Assembly (NCBI GenBank): GCA_047629355.1
Contig: JBLHWU010000178.1
Span: forward strand, 1-13,571
From: CAYUNA01 sp047629355
Lineage (GTDB): Bacteria > Bacteroidota > Bacteroidia > Chitinophagales > Saprospiraceae
Length of the DNA: 13,571 nucleotides
Direction: 5' to 3'
The translations under genes and the position numbers were made by a program. Under the pieces are notes generated by a model, which searched no databases, had not been told where the DNA came from, and saw only the letters and a program-made list of their open reading frames with translations. Positions 1 to 8,400 of this stretch are shown piece by piece. The first letter of the stretch is position 1, and each line of letters starts with the position of its first letter.

Positions 1-2
1 CG

Positions 3-179
3 ACGATTCCTCGGTCATTGACGGAAGCAACGGCGCGATTTTCGAAGAGTGATTTTGTGAAAAAGGCATTTGGAAAACAGGTCCAAGCGCATTATTCGCA
101 CCATTTTAAAATGGAACAAGCGGCCTACGAAAAAGCGGTGACGGATTGGGAACGGAAGCGGTATTTTGAGCGAATTTAA
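3..179 (+). CDS. Glutamine synthetase-family protein, C-terminal fragment
   Basis: This is an open frame that enters from the left edge and ends at TAA 177-179, leaving 58 residues. The tail (ending VTDWERKRYFERI) closely matches the conserved C-terminus of class I glutamine synthetase-like enzymes, including the gamma-glutamylpolyamine (PuuA) type: helix AFGKQVQAHY, then an aromatic/acidic stretch and the WER-RYFERI end. These enzymes ligate ammonia or an amine to glutamate using ATP. The catalytic barrel lies outside the window, so glutamine synthetase proper cannot be told from an amine-specific paralogue. Only 55 nt separate it from the next gene on the same strand, so cotranscription is possible. 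The family call rests on recognition of the C-terminal motif. Confidence 0.82.
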   Translation, partial: TIPRSLTEATARFSKSDFVKKAFGKQVQAHYSHHFKMEQAAYEKAVTDWERKRYFERI

Positions 180-234
180 ATACCAAAAGTATTTTAAAAG
201 TCAGAGAATCCAAAATCAAATAAATAAATAAGCC

Positions 235-1095
235 ATGCAAGCAGAAAAAGTTCTTCACATTCCAAATACTCAACTTGGCGAAGGTCCTGTCTGGGATTAT
301 CGCAATAATATTCTCTATTGGGTTGATATTATGAATGGTCTCCTTCACGGATTTGACCCCAAAAATGGCAGTCATCATTCTCATAAATTTGACCAATATC
401 TGGGTGCAGCAGTTCCTTGTGAAGATGGTCAATTTATTTTAGCGATGCAGCATGGTTTTGCACTTTTTAATCCAATAACTAAGAAATTGCAGCCGATTGC
501 AAACCCAGAAAGTGATTTACCTAATAATCGTTTCAATGATGGAAAGTGTGACCCCGCAGGTCGATTTTGGGCAGGGACAATGGCAATGCCGGGCGGGCCA
601 CCAACGGGTAGTTTTTACTGCTTAAACAATGATTTAAAAGTTGAGAAAAAATTAACTAATATTCACATTTCCAATGGACTAGACTGGACAACTGATGGTC
701 AAAAGCTGTATTATATTGATACTTTGACGCATAAAGTTCAGTCATTTTTTTATGATAAAACGACTGGCGAAATTGAAAAAGAAAAAGACCTCCTTCATTT
801 TGAGAAAGGCGTAGAATATCCCGATGGTATGACGCTTGACGCTAACGATAATTTATGGATTGCTTTTTATGCTTTAGGTAAGGTTGTTTGTTTTGATGGA
901 CAAAATGGCAAACGATTGAAAACTATCGAAGTGCCTGCTTCCTTGACGACTTCTTGTGCGTTTGGTGGCGCAGACTTAGACACCCTTTTTATTACAACTG
1001 CAGCGAAGAAGGGGGAAGCCTTGGGCGGTGCATTATTTGCAGTAAAGCCTGGCGTGAAGGGGCGGAAAGCGCATTTTTTTAAACAAACAAAATAA
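235..1095 (+). CDS. SMP-30/gluconolactonase/LRE family hydrolase (regucalcin-like)
   Basis: The 286-residue protein belongs to the six-bladed beta-propeller SMP-30/gluconolactonase family, whose members hydrolyse sugar or other lactones with a bound divalent metal. The family landmarks are all present: LGEGPVWD near residue 14, NRFNDGKCDPAGRFWAGTM at 98-116, ISNGLDW at 145-151 and YPDGMTLD at 195-202. By comparison with regucalcin, E16, N147 and D197 would be the metal ligands, and R99 and N101 would contact substrate, so the active site looks intact. Length is normal for the family. No signal peptide is seen, so a cytoplasmic location is likely. The start at 235 sits in an AT-rich leader without a clear ribosome-binding site, and the family motif begins only 13 residues in, which supports this start. 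The substrate cannot be predicted; sugar-acid lactone is the usual guess. Confidence 0.93.
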   Translation: MQAEKVLHIPNTQLGEGPVWDYRNNILYWVDIMNGLLHGFDPKNGSHHSHKFDQYLGAAVPCEDGQFILAMQHGFALFNPITKKLQPIANPESDLPNNRFNDGKCDPAGRFWAGTMAMPGGPPTGSFYCLNNDLKVEKKLTNIHISNGLDWTTDGQKLYYIDTLTHKVQSFFYDKTTGEIEKEKDLLHFEKGVEYPDGMTLDANDNLWIAFYALGKVVCFDGQNGKRLKTIEVPASLTTSCAFGGADLDTLFITTAAKKGEALGGALFAVKPGVKGRKAHFFKQTK

Positions 1096-1274
1096 CACTC
1101 ATATTCATCAGAAAATCCCCAACCTTCCTATATAGAAATTGTCTCTTCATCTAAAACTTATTAATTTAAAAAATGTTTGGCTTAAGTTTGCATTTTATTA
1201 TTAAAAATACTTTTCAACCAAATAAAATGCTAAACCACAACAATTCTTTTCTATTTTCCAATAAAAATTTTAGT

Positions 1275-3686
1275 ATGAAACTTGTTTACACTCTTTTATT
1301 AGCTTTCCTGTTTTTTGGAATGAATGCCCAAAACACCATTATTAAAGGGCAATTACAAGATGCAGACGGCACCGCAATCGTATTTGCTAATGTGGTGTTG
1401 CACCTCGCAGTAGACAGTAGTTTGGTCAAAGTAGAGACAACCGATGAAGCGGGACTTTTCCAAATTAGAAACGTCGCAGCAGGCAATTATTTCATAAAAG
1501 CCTCTTACGTGGGTTTACCTGATTTTATTCAAAATGACATCGAACTATCCGCAGAAGCAACAGTCGATTTAGGGGTTTTAAGTTTTGCTCCACAAGCAGT
1601 CGAATTGCAACAAGCAACGGTAACGGCTACTCGAGCATTGGTCGAAATCAAACCTGACCGAACCGTTTTTAACGTACAAGGAACGATTAACAGCGTCGGG
1701 TCAAATGCCATAGAATTGTTGCGGAAAGCACCGAGTGTCAACGTCGATAATAACGACAATGTAAGTGTACTAGGACGAGCGGGCGTGTTGGTTTATCTGG
1801 ATGGAAAACGACTGCCTTTAAGTGGTGTGGATTTGGCAAATTACTTAAAAACACTGCCTGCCGAACAGATTGACCGCATGGATATCATCACGAATCCAGG
1901 CGCGCGCTACGAGGCAGAAGGCAACGCCGGTATTATCGACATTATCATGAAAAAGGATAAAAGTCTGGGGGCAAATGGGTCGATTGGTGGAACGCTTACC
2001 CGAGGTCAACGGACGCGTTATAATTTGAATGGATTGGGAAATTATCGGAATAAGAAGATGAATGTTTTTGGGACCTTGGGTTATGGGGACACCGAATCTT
2101 TCAACAATATGAGATTCCGGAGTTTTCAGAATGACATCACTTTGGTGGAAGAAGAAAACAGTTCGAACGACCAAAATTATTATAATTATCGCCTTGGGAC
2201 GGACTTCTTTATGGGCCAAAATCACATTATTGGTTTTCTCGTAACGGGTCGAGAGGGAGACAATTTGGGCGACGATTTTAATCGAATTGAAATTGGTTCC
2301 GGTGGACCAGTTGATAGTATTTTGGTTGCTAATAATGTTTCAGAAGAAAATCAAAAGCAGAATACCTTTAATTTAAACTACCGTTTTTCCAATAAAATAG
2401 GTCGCACCTTGAATGTCGATTTTGATTATGGACGCTACCAAAATGAGGCGACGCGATTTCAACCCAACACTTACTTTAATCCAACGGAAGAAGTCGAATT
2501 GCGCACGGTTGTTAATAGTTTTGATACGCCAACAGACATTGATATTTATACTTTTCAAGTCGATTATGAAGAAGAACGTTGGGGTGGAAAAATCGGTACT
2601 GGCGCGAAATTAAGTCGAGTAATGACAGAAAATATTTTTGATATTTTTAAAGGGAAATTAGAAGATAATAATCGAATTGACGAATTTTCTAACGAATTTG
2701 ATTACGACGAAAATGTTACGGCAGGTTACATTAGCTACGCAAGACCCTTGGGTAAAAAATGGAATATTTCGACAGGATTGCGTGCTGAATATACAGATGC
2801 ACAAGGCGACTTTCGAGGTTCGCAAACAGATTCTTTGACCAATTTAAATTACCTCAGTTGGTTTCCAAATGTAGGATTGACTTGGCAAATTGCACGAACA
2901 CACGTTTTGGCACTGAGCTACGGACGGCGCATTAATCGCCCAGATTACAACGTTTTGAATCCATTTATCAATCGATTAAGTGAGATTTCCTTTTCAGAAG
3001 GCAATCCTGGTCTTTCGCCAGAAATCGTGAATAATATCGAACTGGGCTATACCCTCGCCTACCGTTTTAATTTCAAATTGGCATATAGCCGAACGGAAGA
3101 CCAAATCACCAGAATTATCTCGCCTTCGGATATTGACCCACGGGCAACAACGATTTTCTGGGATAATTTAGCCAAGAAAACAGTCGTGAGTTTCAACGCA
3201 AGTCTTCCTTTTCAAGTCAAAGAATGGTGGAATGTCTTTTTAAATGTCAATGCTTCACACATTCACAACGAAGCCGATTATGGCGACGGTGCCGTGATTG
3301 ATTTGAAGACATTTTCCTACAATTTTTTTACACAAAATACTTTCAAATTGCCCAAAGGCTTCACGGCAGAAGTTGGTGGCTATTTTGGTGGACCTGGAAT
3401 CTGGGGAGGCGTATTTAAATACAAGGAAACTTGGAGTTTGAATTTAGGCTTACAACGTAAATTTCTCCAAGATAAATTGAATGTAAAATTGAGTGCAAAC
3501 GACCTTTTTTATGAAGCAGGCTGGGATGGCGTCTCGCGTTTCAATGGTTTAGAATCCTTTGGTAATGGCAATTGGGATAGTCGAAATGTGAGTTTGAGCT
3601 TGAATTATAGTTTTGGTAATCAAAATGTAAAATCTCGGAAACGGAAAACGAGTATTGAGAGTGAAGCGGGACGGGTTGGAAAGTGA
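1275..3686 (+). CDS. TonB-dependent receptor-like outer membrane beta-barrel protein
   Basis: Starting at ATG 1275 gives 803 residues beginning with a good signal peptide (MKLVYTLLLAFLFFGMNAQ). The frame is open up to an ATG at 1173, but that adds 34 polar residues ahead of the signal sequence, so 1275 is preferred. Order of parts: a carboxypeptidase-regulatory-like beta-sandwich at about 20-105 (IIKGQLQDADGTAIVFANV, then GLFQIRNVAAGNYFIKASYVG), a TonB plug-like domain at about 120-228 (LLRKAPSVNVDNN, VLVYLDGKRLPL, IDRMDIITNPGARYEAEG, GIIDIIMKK), then a beta-barrel to the end. The C-terminal tail, with a terminal strand SLSLNYSFG followed by a basic segment, is typical of the Bacteroidota 'outer membrane beta-barrel' group (PF14905-like) rather than SusC. 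No SusD partner is next to it. The transported ligand, if any, is unknown; such proteins are often annotated simply as TonB-dependent receptors. Confidence 0.92.
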   Translation: MKLVYTLLLAFLFFGMNAQNTIIKGQLQDADGTAIVFANVVLHLAVDSSLVKVETTDEAGLFQIRNVAAGNYFIKASYVGLPDFIQNDIELSAEATVDLGVLSFAPQAVELQQATVTATRALVEIKPDRTVFNVQGTINSVGSNAIELLRKAPSVNVDNNDNVSVLGRAGVLVYLDGKRLPLSGVDLANYLKTLPAEQIDRMDIITNPGARYEAEGNAGIIDIIMKKDKSLGANGSIGGTLTRGQRTRYNLNGLGNYRNKKMNVFGTLGYGDTESFNNMRFRSFQNDITLVEEENSSNDQNYYNYRLGTDFFMGQNHIIGFLVTGREGDNLGDDFNRIEIGSGGPVDSILVANNVSEENQKQNTFNLNYRFSNKIGRTLNVDFDYGRYQNEATRFQPNTYFNPTEEVELRTVVNSFDTPTDIDIYTFQVDYEEERWGGKIGTGAKLSRVMTENIFDIFKGKLEDNNRIDEFSNEFDYDENVTAGYISYARPLGKKWNISTGLRAEYTDAQGDFRGSQTDSLTNLNYLSWFPNVGLTWQIARTHVLALSYGRRINRPDYNVLNPFINRLSEISFSEGNPGLSPEIVNNIELGYTLAYRFNFKLAYSRTEDQITRIISPSDIDPRATTIFWDNLAKKTVVSFNASLPFQVKEWWNVFLNVNASHIHNEADYGDGAVIDLKTFSYNFFTQNTFKLPKGFTAEVGGYFGGPGIWGGVFKYKETWSLNLGLQRKFLQDKLNVKLSANDLFYEAGWDGVSRFNGLESFGNGNWDSRNVSLSLNYSFGNQNVKSRKRKTSIESEAGRVGK

Positions 3687-3733
3687 TAAATGAGCGGAGT
3701 CAAGTACTTTTTTCATGATAAAATTAGGTGATG

Positions 3734-3874
3734 TAATCCTGGGTAACAAAAATTTCTTGAAACTTTGAGAAGCGAGAAAATCGCAAGATTTTCTCGCTTC
3801 CTAAAATATAGTGCGCATTGCCTGCGGCAATGCGGGCGCGATAGTTAAGGGGCAAAAATAAAAAGAGACTTAAT
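3734..3874 (+). repeat. Composite three-hairpin repeat, copy 1 (plus orientation)
   Basis: First of four copies. It opens with TAATCCTGGGTAACAA (3734-3749). Hairpin A (3769-3800) is a perfect 14-bp stem closed by a GCAA loop. Hairpin B (3814-3834) is a perfect 9-bp stem CGCATTGCC/GGCAATGCG with a 3-nt loop. Hairpin C is degraded: only its left arm TTAAGGGGCAAAAA (from 3845) is recognisable before the similarity ends near 3874. It lies between the receptor gene and the acetyltransferase gene, both read on the same strand. The stems could slow or end transcription, but neither is followed by a T tract, so no terminator is called. Confidence 0.85.
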
Positions 3875-3909
3875 TTACAGCACATTTAATGGGGAAATGT
3901 CTGCGATTG

Positions 3910-3929
3910 TTGTATTTTGGGAAATACAA
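3910..3929 (+). promoter_or_regulatory. Small hairpin in the leader of the acetyltransferase gene
   Basis: TTGTATTT pairs with AAATACAA around a TGGG loop, a perfect 8-bp stem ending 28 nt before the preferred ATG at 3958. If 3958 is the start it lies in the untranslated leader. The stem is AT-rich, and a function is only a possibility. Confidence 0.3.
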
Positions 3930-3957
3930 ATCCATCCTTTTACTAATAAATGAATCA

Positions 3958-4500
3958 ATGTCGCCAAAAATCATTCTAAAAACAAATCGCCTTCACCTTC
4001 GCGAATTCCATTTAAATGATGCAGATTTTATTCTAAAATTGGTCAACTCTCCCAGTTGGTTAAATTTTATTGGTGACAAAAAGGTAAAGAATACAGCAGA
4101 GGCAGAAAAATTTATTCAAGAGAAATTATTAGTCAGTTATCAAATCAATCGATTTGGACTATGGTTGGTTGAGTTAAAAACGACCAATACGCCCATTGGA
4201 ATGTGTGGATTGGTCAATCGGGAAAATTTGGAAGGTATTGATATTGGATTTGCCCTGCTTTCTGAACACGCCGGTCAAGGCTATGGTTTTGAAAGTGCGA
4301 CTGCGACGATGAATTATGCTAAAAACACACTACAATTATCCAAAGTTGTGGCAATTACTGACCCTGAAAATATAGCTTCTATCCGATTGTTGAACAAGAT
4401 TGGGTTGCAATTTGAAAAAAAGATGATGCTCTCCCCTATTGGTTCCGTTTTGTTATTTTCTGCTGATAAAAATGAAGATGAGGGATTTAGAAACCGGTAA
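3958..4500 (+). CDS. GNAT family N-acetyltransferase (RimJ/RimL-like)
   Basis: With ATG 3958 the product is 180 residues, the usual length for RimJ/RimL-type acetyltransferases, which move an acetyl group from acetyl-CoA to an amine such as a protein N-terminus or small molecule. Visible parts are the opening strand ILKTNRLHLREF (6-17), GLWLVELKTTNTPIGMCGLV (67-86), an acyl-CoA pyrophosphate loop HAGQGYG at 104-110, and ENIASIRLLNKIGLQFE (137-153), the typical final helix and strand. The frame extends back to ATG 3889, but the extra 23 residues have no family counterpart and would lie just beyond repeat copy 1, so the shorter form is preferred. No signal or membrane segment is seen. The substrate cannot be inferred, and no neighbour points to one. 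Confidence 0.88.
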   Translation: MSPKIILKTNRLHLREFHLNDADFILKLVNSPSWLNFIGDKKVKNTAEAEKFIQEKLLVSYQINRFGLWLVELKTTNTPIGMCGLVNRENLEGIDIGFALLSEHAGQGYGFESATATMNYAKNTLQLSKVVAITDPENIASIRLLNKIGLQFEKKMMLSPIGSVLLFSADKNEDEGFRNR

Positions 4501-5053
4501 AAAGGTGTTCAATTAAAAAGGTTGATTCTTTAACAAATACCGTGGTTTCCAATAGAGCTTGGAGGTTCGAGAAATCTCTAGGCTCGGAAAATACTGGTGA
4601 TTGCAGCATTCCCAGACCCTCCAATCACGAGTAGACGGGATTACCAGGAGAGCCGCCGCGCTGCGACTATTTAGTAATGTCCATAAAATGAATTGTTTTC
4701 AGTAGAACTTTATTTTGTTTTCATTTAGAAATATCTTAGTCTCAAACATTAGATATATTGCAAAGAAAATTAAAGAGGAGTAAAATAAATTCTTACTTGA
4801 AACAAGTGCTCTGCATTTGCAAAAAAGCTTATGAAAAATCTTCTTGGTTCTTTGACAAATCCAGTGAAACACAAGTTTGTTCTTATTCTAACGTTCTAAA
4901 GGGAGTTTGAAGGACAAAATGGTTTTGCAAAAACCGTTTTTGTCCCTCAAAACCCTACCCGCGCTGCCGCAGGCAACGCGAACTATATTTTTTGAAGCTC
5001 GAAAATCTTACGACTTTCTCACTTCTCATATTGACCCACACTTTTCACCGTAG
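4501..5053. other. Intergenic region without a recognised intact gene
   Basis: No convincing coding sequence was found on either strand. The part 4551-4680 is richer in G and C than its surroundings and has several possible pairings: TTGGAGG at 4559-4565 with CCTCCAA at 4618-4624, GAGC at 4555-4558 with GCTC at 4582-4585, and ATTAC at 4640-4644 with GTAAT at 4674-4678. Two copies of a TTCTTTGACAAATC-like motif lie at 4526-4548 and 4848-4870. The stretch 4680-4845 is AT-rich with nothing recognisable. Repeat copy 2 fills 4897-5037 and the YciI remnant follows it. Confidence 0.6.
4897..5037 (-). repeat. Composite three-hairpin repeat, copy 2 (minus orientation)
   Basis: The same three-hairpin unit as copy 1, reversed. 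On the plus strand the order is C, B, A. Hairpin C spans 4907-4950 (TTGAAGGACAAAA on the left, TTTTTGTCCCTCAA on the right). Hairpin B spans 4960-4980 (CGCGCTGCC/GGCAACGCG with a single wobble pair). Hairpin A spans 4994-5025, with a GTAA loop when read on the minus strand. The outer flank GGGAGTTTGA at 4901-4910 is shared with copy 4. The other end is shorter than in copy 1 and runs straight into the truncated YciI-like fragment. Confidence 0.85.
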
Positions 5054-5221
5054 AGCCATATTTTTGATGTGAAAACAGTTAAGGAAACGGAGCGTTTGAC
5101 GAGAACAGACCCTGCAATTCGAGCAGGTTTATTGAAAATGGAATTGCGATCTTGGTATGGTTCTGCGGCTTTGTTAAAGGTAAATGAGATTGTAAGGAAG
5201 GTGGGGAAGGAAGGGATTTGA
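5054..5221 (+). pseudogene. YciI-family protein remnant, C-terminal half only
   Basis: A 55-codon frame ends at TGA 5219-5221. It encodes IFDVKTVKETERL, then TRTDPAIRAGLLKMELRSWYGSAALLKVNEI. This matches the C-terminal half of the YciI-like (ferredoxin-like alpha/beta barrel) family: the strand IFDVKT, the DPAI-AG-L segment and the ELR-WYGS end. The frame is closed upstream by TAG at 5051-5053. The N-terminal half, with the usual first strand and histidine-bearing region, is absent, and there is no good start other than GTG 5069. The missing part would fall where repeat copy 2 ends (about 5037). I read it as a gene that lost its 5' half by insertion or deletion at the repeat. It is probably not functional. 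Confidence 0.68.
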
Positions 5222-5258
5222 CGAATTAAAAATCAAACTGACTTTTGATTGATTTCAT

Positions 5259-5298
5259 AAAAGTATCCGATACGCGCTAGCGCGTATCGGATACTTTT
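5259..5298. repeat. 40-nt perfect palindrome with GCGCTAGCGC core, copy 1
   Basis: The segment is identical to its own reverse complement over 40 nt: arms AAAAGTATCCGATAC and GTATCGGATACTTTT around a GCGCTAGCGC core. A run of five T follows directly, and four A precede it, so either transcript strand could form a hairpin with a U-rich tail. It lies where plus-strand and minus-strand transcription converge and could act as a second bidirectional terminator. A related copy is at 9898-9932. Confidence 0.8.
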
Positions 5299-5318
5299 TA
5301 CGGGATTTCTAACAGAAC

Positions 5319-5359
5319 AAAAAAACGAAATCCAGATAGTCAATGGATTTCGTTTTTTT
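5319..5359. terminator. Bidirectional intrinsic terminator after the SNF2 helicase gene
   Basis: A perfect 16-bp stem, AAAAAAACGAAATCCA (5319-5334) with TGGATTTCGTTTTTTT (5344-5359), closes a 9-nt loop. Either strand gives a stem followed by seven U. It begins about 43 nt beyond the stop codon of the minus-strand helicase gene and also faces readthrough from the plus strand, the expected place for a convergent terminator. Confidence 0.85.
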
Positions 5360-5401
5360 AGATACACGGAAATTGTAAATCAAGCTATTTTCTACGCTCC
5401 T

Positions 5402-8400
5402 TTATCGCTCATTTTTTAAAATTTTCAATAAATCTTTAGCAGTAACTTTCGTAGAAGACTCCGTGCCTTGCAATAAGGAATCTGCCAAATCCCGTTTTTG
5501 ACTGTGCAATTCTACAATCTTTTCTTCAATCGTATTTTCAATTACCAATCGATAAACCGTTACTGGTTTTTGCTGCCCAATCCGATGCGCACGGTCAGCA
5601 GCTTGGTCTTCCACCGCAGGATTCCACCATGGGTCTAAGATAATAACGTAATCTGCTGCGGTCAAATTGAGTCCGACTCCTCCTGCTTTTAGACTGATTA
5701 AAAACAAATCACCTTCTCCTTTTTGAAAATTATTTACAGCGATTTCTCTCTTTTTCAACGGCGTACTACCGTCTAAATATTGATAAGGAATGGCTTCTTT
5801 TTGAATCCAATTCTCTACTATTTTCAAATAACCGACAAATTGGCTAAAGACCAACGCACGATGCCCATTTGCTCTCAAATCGTGCATAATCTCCTTGAAG
5901 GCTTCCAATTTTGCACCGGGCAAAGTCGTTTTAGGGTCCACCAAACTCGGGTGACAACAAGCGCGGCGCATCCGCGTGATTTCTGCCAATATCATCAAGT
6001 GCTGTGTCCCTGCTTTTTGTTCTTCCAAGCCACTTTCCAACTTTTGCAACGCATTTCGACGGGTGGCTTCATAAAATGCACGCTCGTCATCGGGCATTTC
6101 GACATTGTAAATAATTTCTGTTTTAGCCGGTAAATCTTTTAAAACTTGTGACTTTCGCCGTCGTAAAATAAACGGCTGAACTAAGGTTTTTAATTGTTCC
6201 AATGGCTCTTTTTCGCCATTTTTAATGGGAATTCCAAACCGATTGGCAAACTGTTTTTTAGTACCCAACAAACCTGGGTTGATGAATTGAAACAGACTCC
6301 AGAGTTCCCCCAAATGGTTTTCAACAGGCGTTCCCGTCGTTGCCAATTTAAACGCACCTTGCAGTTGCGTGGCGGCTTTGAATCGTTTGGTATCGTAATT
6401 TTTAATCGCCTGCGCTTCGTCCAAAATAATGGTGCTAAAATTCACTGCTTTCAAGGCCTCAATTTGGGTATGCAGCAACCCATACGTAACAATCAACAAA
6501 TCTCTTTTTCGCAAATTTTTAATGGTTTCTTCGCGATTGGTCAATCCCAGTAGAATCGGGTTGAGTGAAGGTGCAAATTTTTCCGTTTCTCGCAACCAAT
6601 TGCGACAAACCGAAGCAGGCGCAACCACCAAAGCAGGCCCTTTTGCCTGTCGCGAAACCAAGACTGCCAATGCCTGAATCGTCTTTCCCAGTCCCATATC
6701 ATCCGCCAGACAACCACCAACACCCCACTCTGCCAACTGCATCATCCACTTAAATCCTTCCTCCTGATAAAGCCGCAATTCCGCTTTAAATTGCTTGGAG
6801 ACTTTGGGGCGAATTTTCTTAGCTTTCGTCAGTTTCTCCTGCTGTTCTTTCCACAAATCGTCCATTTCGACCGACGATGCTTCCGCAAAGAGGTCTTCCA
6901 TCGCCATACCTGCCAGGTTGTGAAATTCTAACTCCTTATTTTTATTATTTTGTAAAACGCCTTTTGCCGTCGCCAATTGTTTTTGAAACTTTTTAGTTAA
7001 TGATAAAAACTGTCCATCGCTAATTTCAATATAGCCTTTGTGGCTGTTTTCCGAAAGCTCCAATAATTTTTGTAAGCTAAAAACCAGATGTTCATTCACC
7101 CGAATTTCTCCATCCAAACTAAACCAATAATCCTTGCCTTTACTAATCCGCAACTCTAATTGACTGCTATTTAGGTCACCCAATAATTTGAATTTCTCTC
7201 CTTTTGGCCATTCTACCACCACCTTTTCTTCTTCCCGCAAAGGATGTAATGCCGACAATACTTTCAAACAATCTTCCGGGTCTTCCAAATCCCAAATAAA
7301 ATCTGAAACCCTTGCTTTTTTGGGCGGTTTTAGAAATTTAATAACTGCTTTCGCGCGTTTCTCTTCCGTGGATAAATCCCGTTCAATGCGACAATTTTCT
7401 CCATCAATCGTATCCAATAACATTTGTCGCCCTTCTCCTGGAGGAAAGTATTGTGGCGAAGTCTCATAAGGCTTCGCAAATATTTCCATTTGAAATGCCT
7501 GTCCGACGGGTAACAAATGTACGTGTGGCGTAGTGTTGCCTTCCACCAATTTCAAATCACTCACATCTTTTTCCAATAAAGAATCTACTTTGACTACTTT
7601 TTTCAACTCCTCTACCACCTCGACCAACCGATGGCTGACACTTTTTGGAAAAATGACTTTCTCCCCACTAAAAAAGCTCAACATTTGAAATTGAAGCACC
7701 GAAAAGTTAATTAATTTATAAGTTGTTGGAGAGATTTTAAAAAAATTAACCCCTTCTTTATACGGCAAGTGATTGGCTTGTACATTGAAATAATCCGCTA
7801 ATTCTTCCACGATGACCTTTGGTTCTTCCTCAATAATTTCTAATTGAATTTTCGGATTTTTTGCGTAAAAAAGATTAGATGAACCAATTAAATTTTTGAA
7901 AAAATAATTGTTGTTGTAATAAAAGTCTGAAAAATTATCTTTCTTATCCGCTTCTTCATAAAAAGACAGACCGCTAATCATTCTTTGTTCTTCCGTCGTT
8001 CCATACTGCTTGCCGTATTGTTGCAGGTCAAACATCTTAGCTTTTCTGCCCGACGTCCAACCTCCTTTTTTAGCAATGGTCTGAATTTTCATTTCCATCT
8101 TTGGTTTTTTGGCATCCAAATCAAGCAAAATTACTAAGTTCTGAGTCTTATGAATTTTTGCAGCATCCCCTTCTTCATCCACTTTCAAAACGCCTTCTAG
8201 ACCCAACAAAGTACGTTCCCATTTTTCCATCGTTGGCATCAAGTGCAATAGGGAAACTGTACCCAAAGTCATCGATAAATTGGCTGCTATTTCTTCATAA
8301 TTCGTCCTTGAATTTTTCGGAAATTGTGCTAAAACAGCTGCCGCTTCCATCTCCATCCACTTAAATCCATTATTTTTCGCAAGGATATAAGTTTTTTTGA

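Noticed and set aside
178..194. Hairpin AAATAC/GTATTT after the glutamine synthetase-like stop as a terminator
   Set aside because: It is a 6-bp AT-only stem with a weak tail, and it lies between closely spaced same-strand genes.
1183..1190. Bacteroidota -7 promoter box TAAGTTTG upstream of the receptor gene
   Set aside because: It matches the TAnnTTTG consensus, but no -33 TTTG/TTG element lies at the expected distance, so it is not called.
1173..1274. Longer N-terminus for the outer membrane receptor
   Set aside because: It would place 34 polar residues ahead of an otherwise perfect signal peptide beginning at 1275.
3889..3957. Longer N-terminus for the acetyltransferase
   Set aside because: The extra 23 residues do not match the family, and the conserved start of the fold follows ATG 3958 directly.
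4551..4624. tRNA-like fold with a 7-bp closing stem
   Set aside because: There is no T-loop consensus in the right place, no recognisable anticodon arm and no proper D-arm on either strand.
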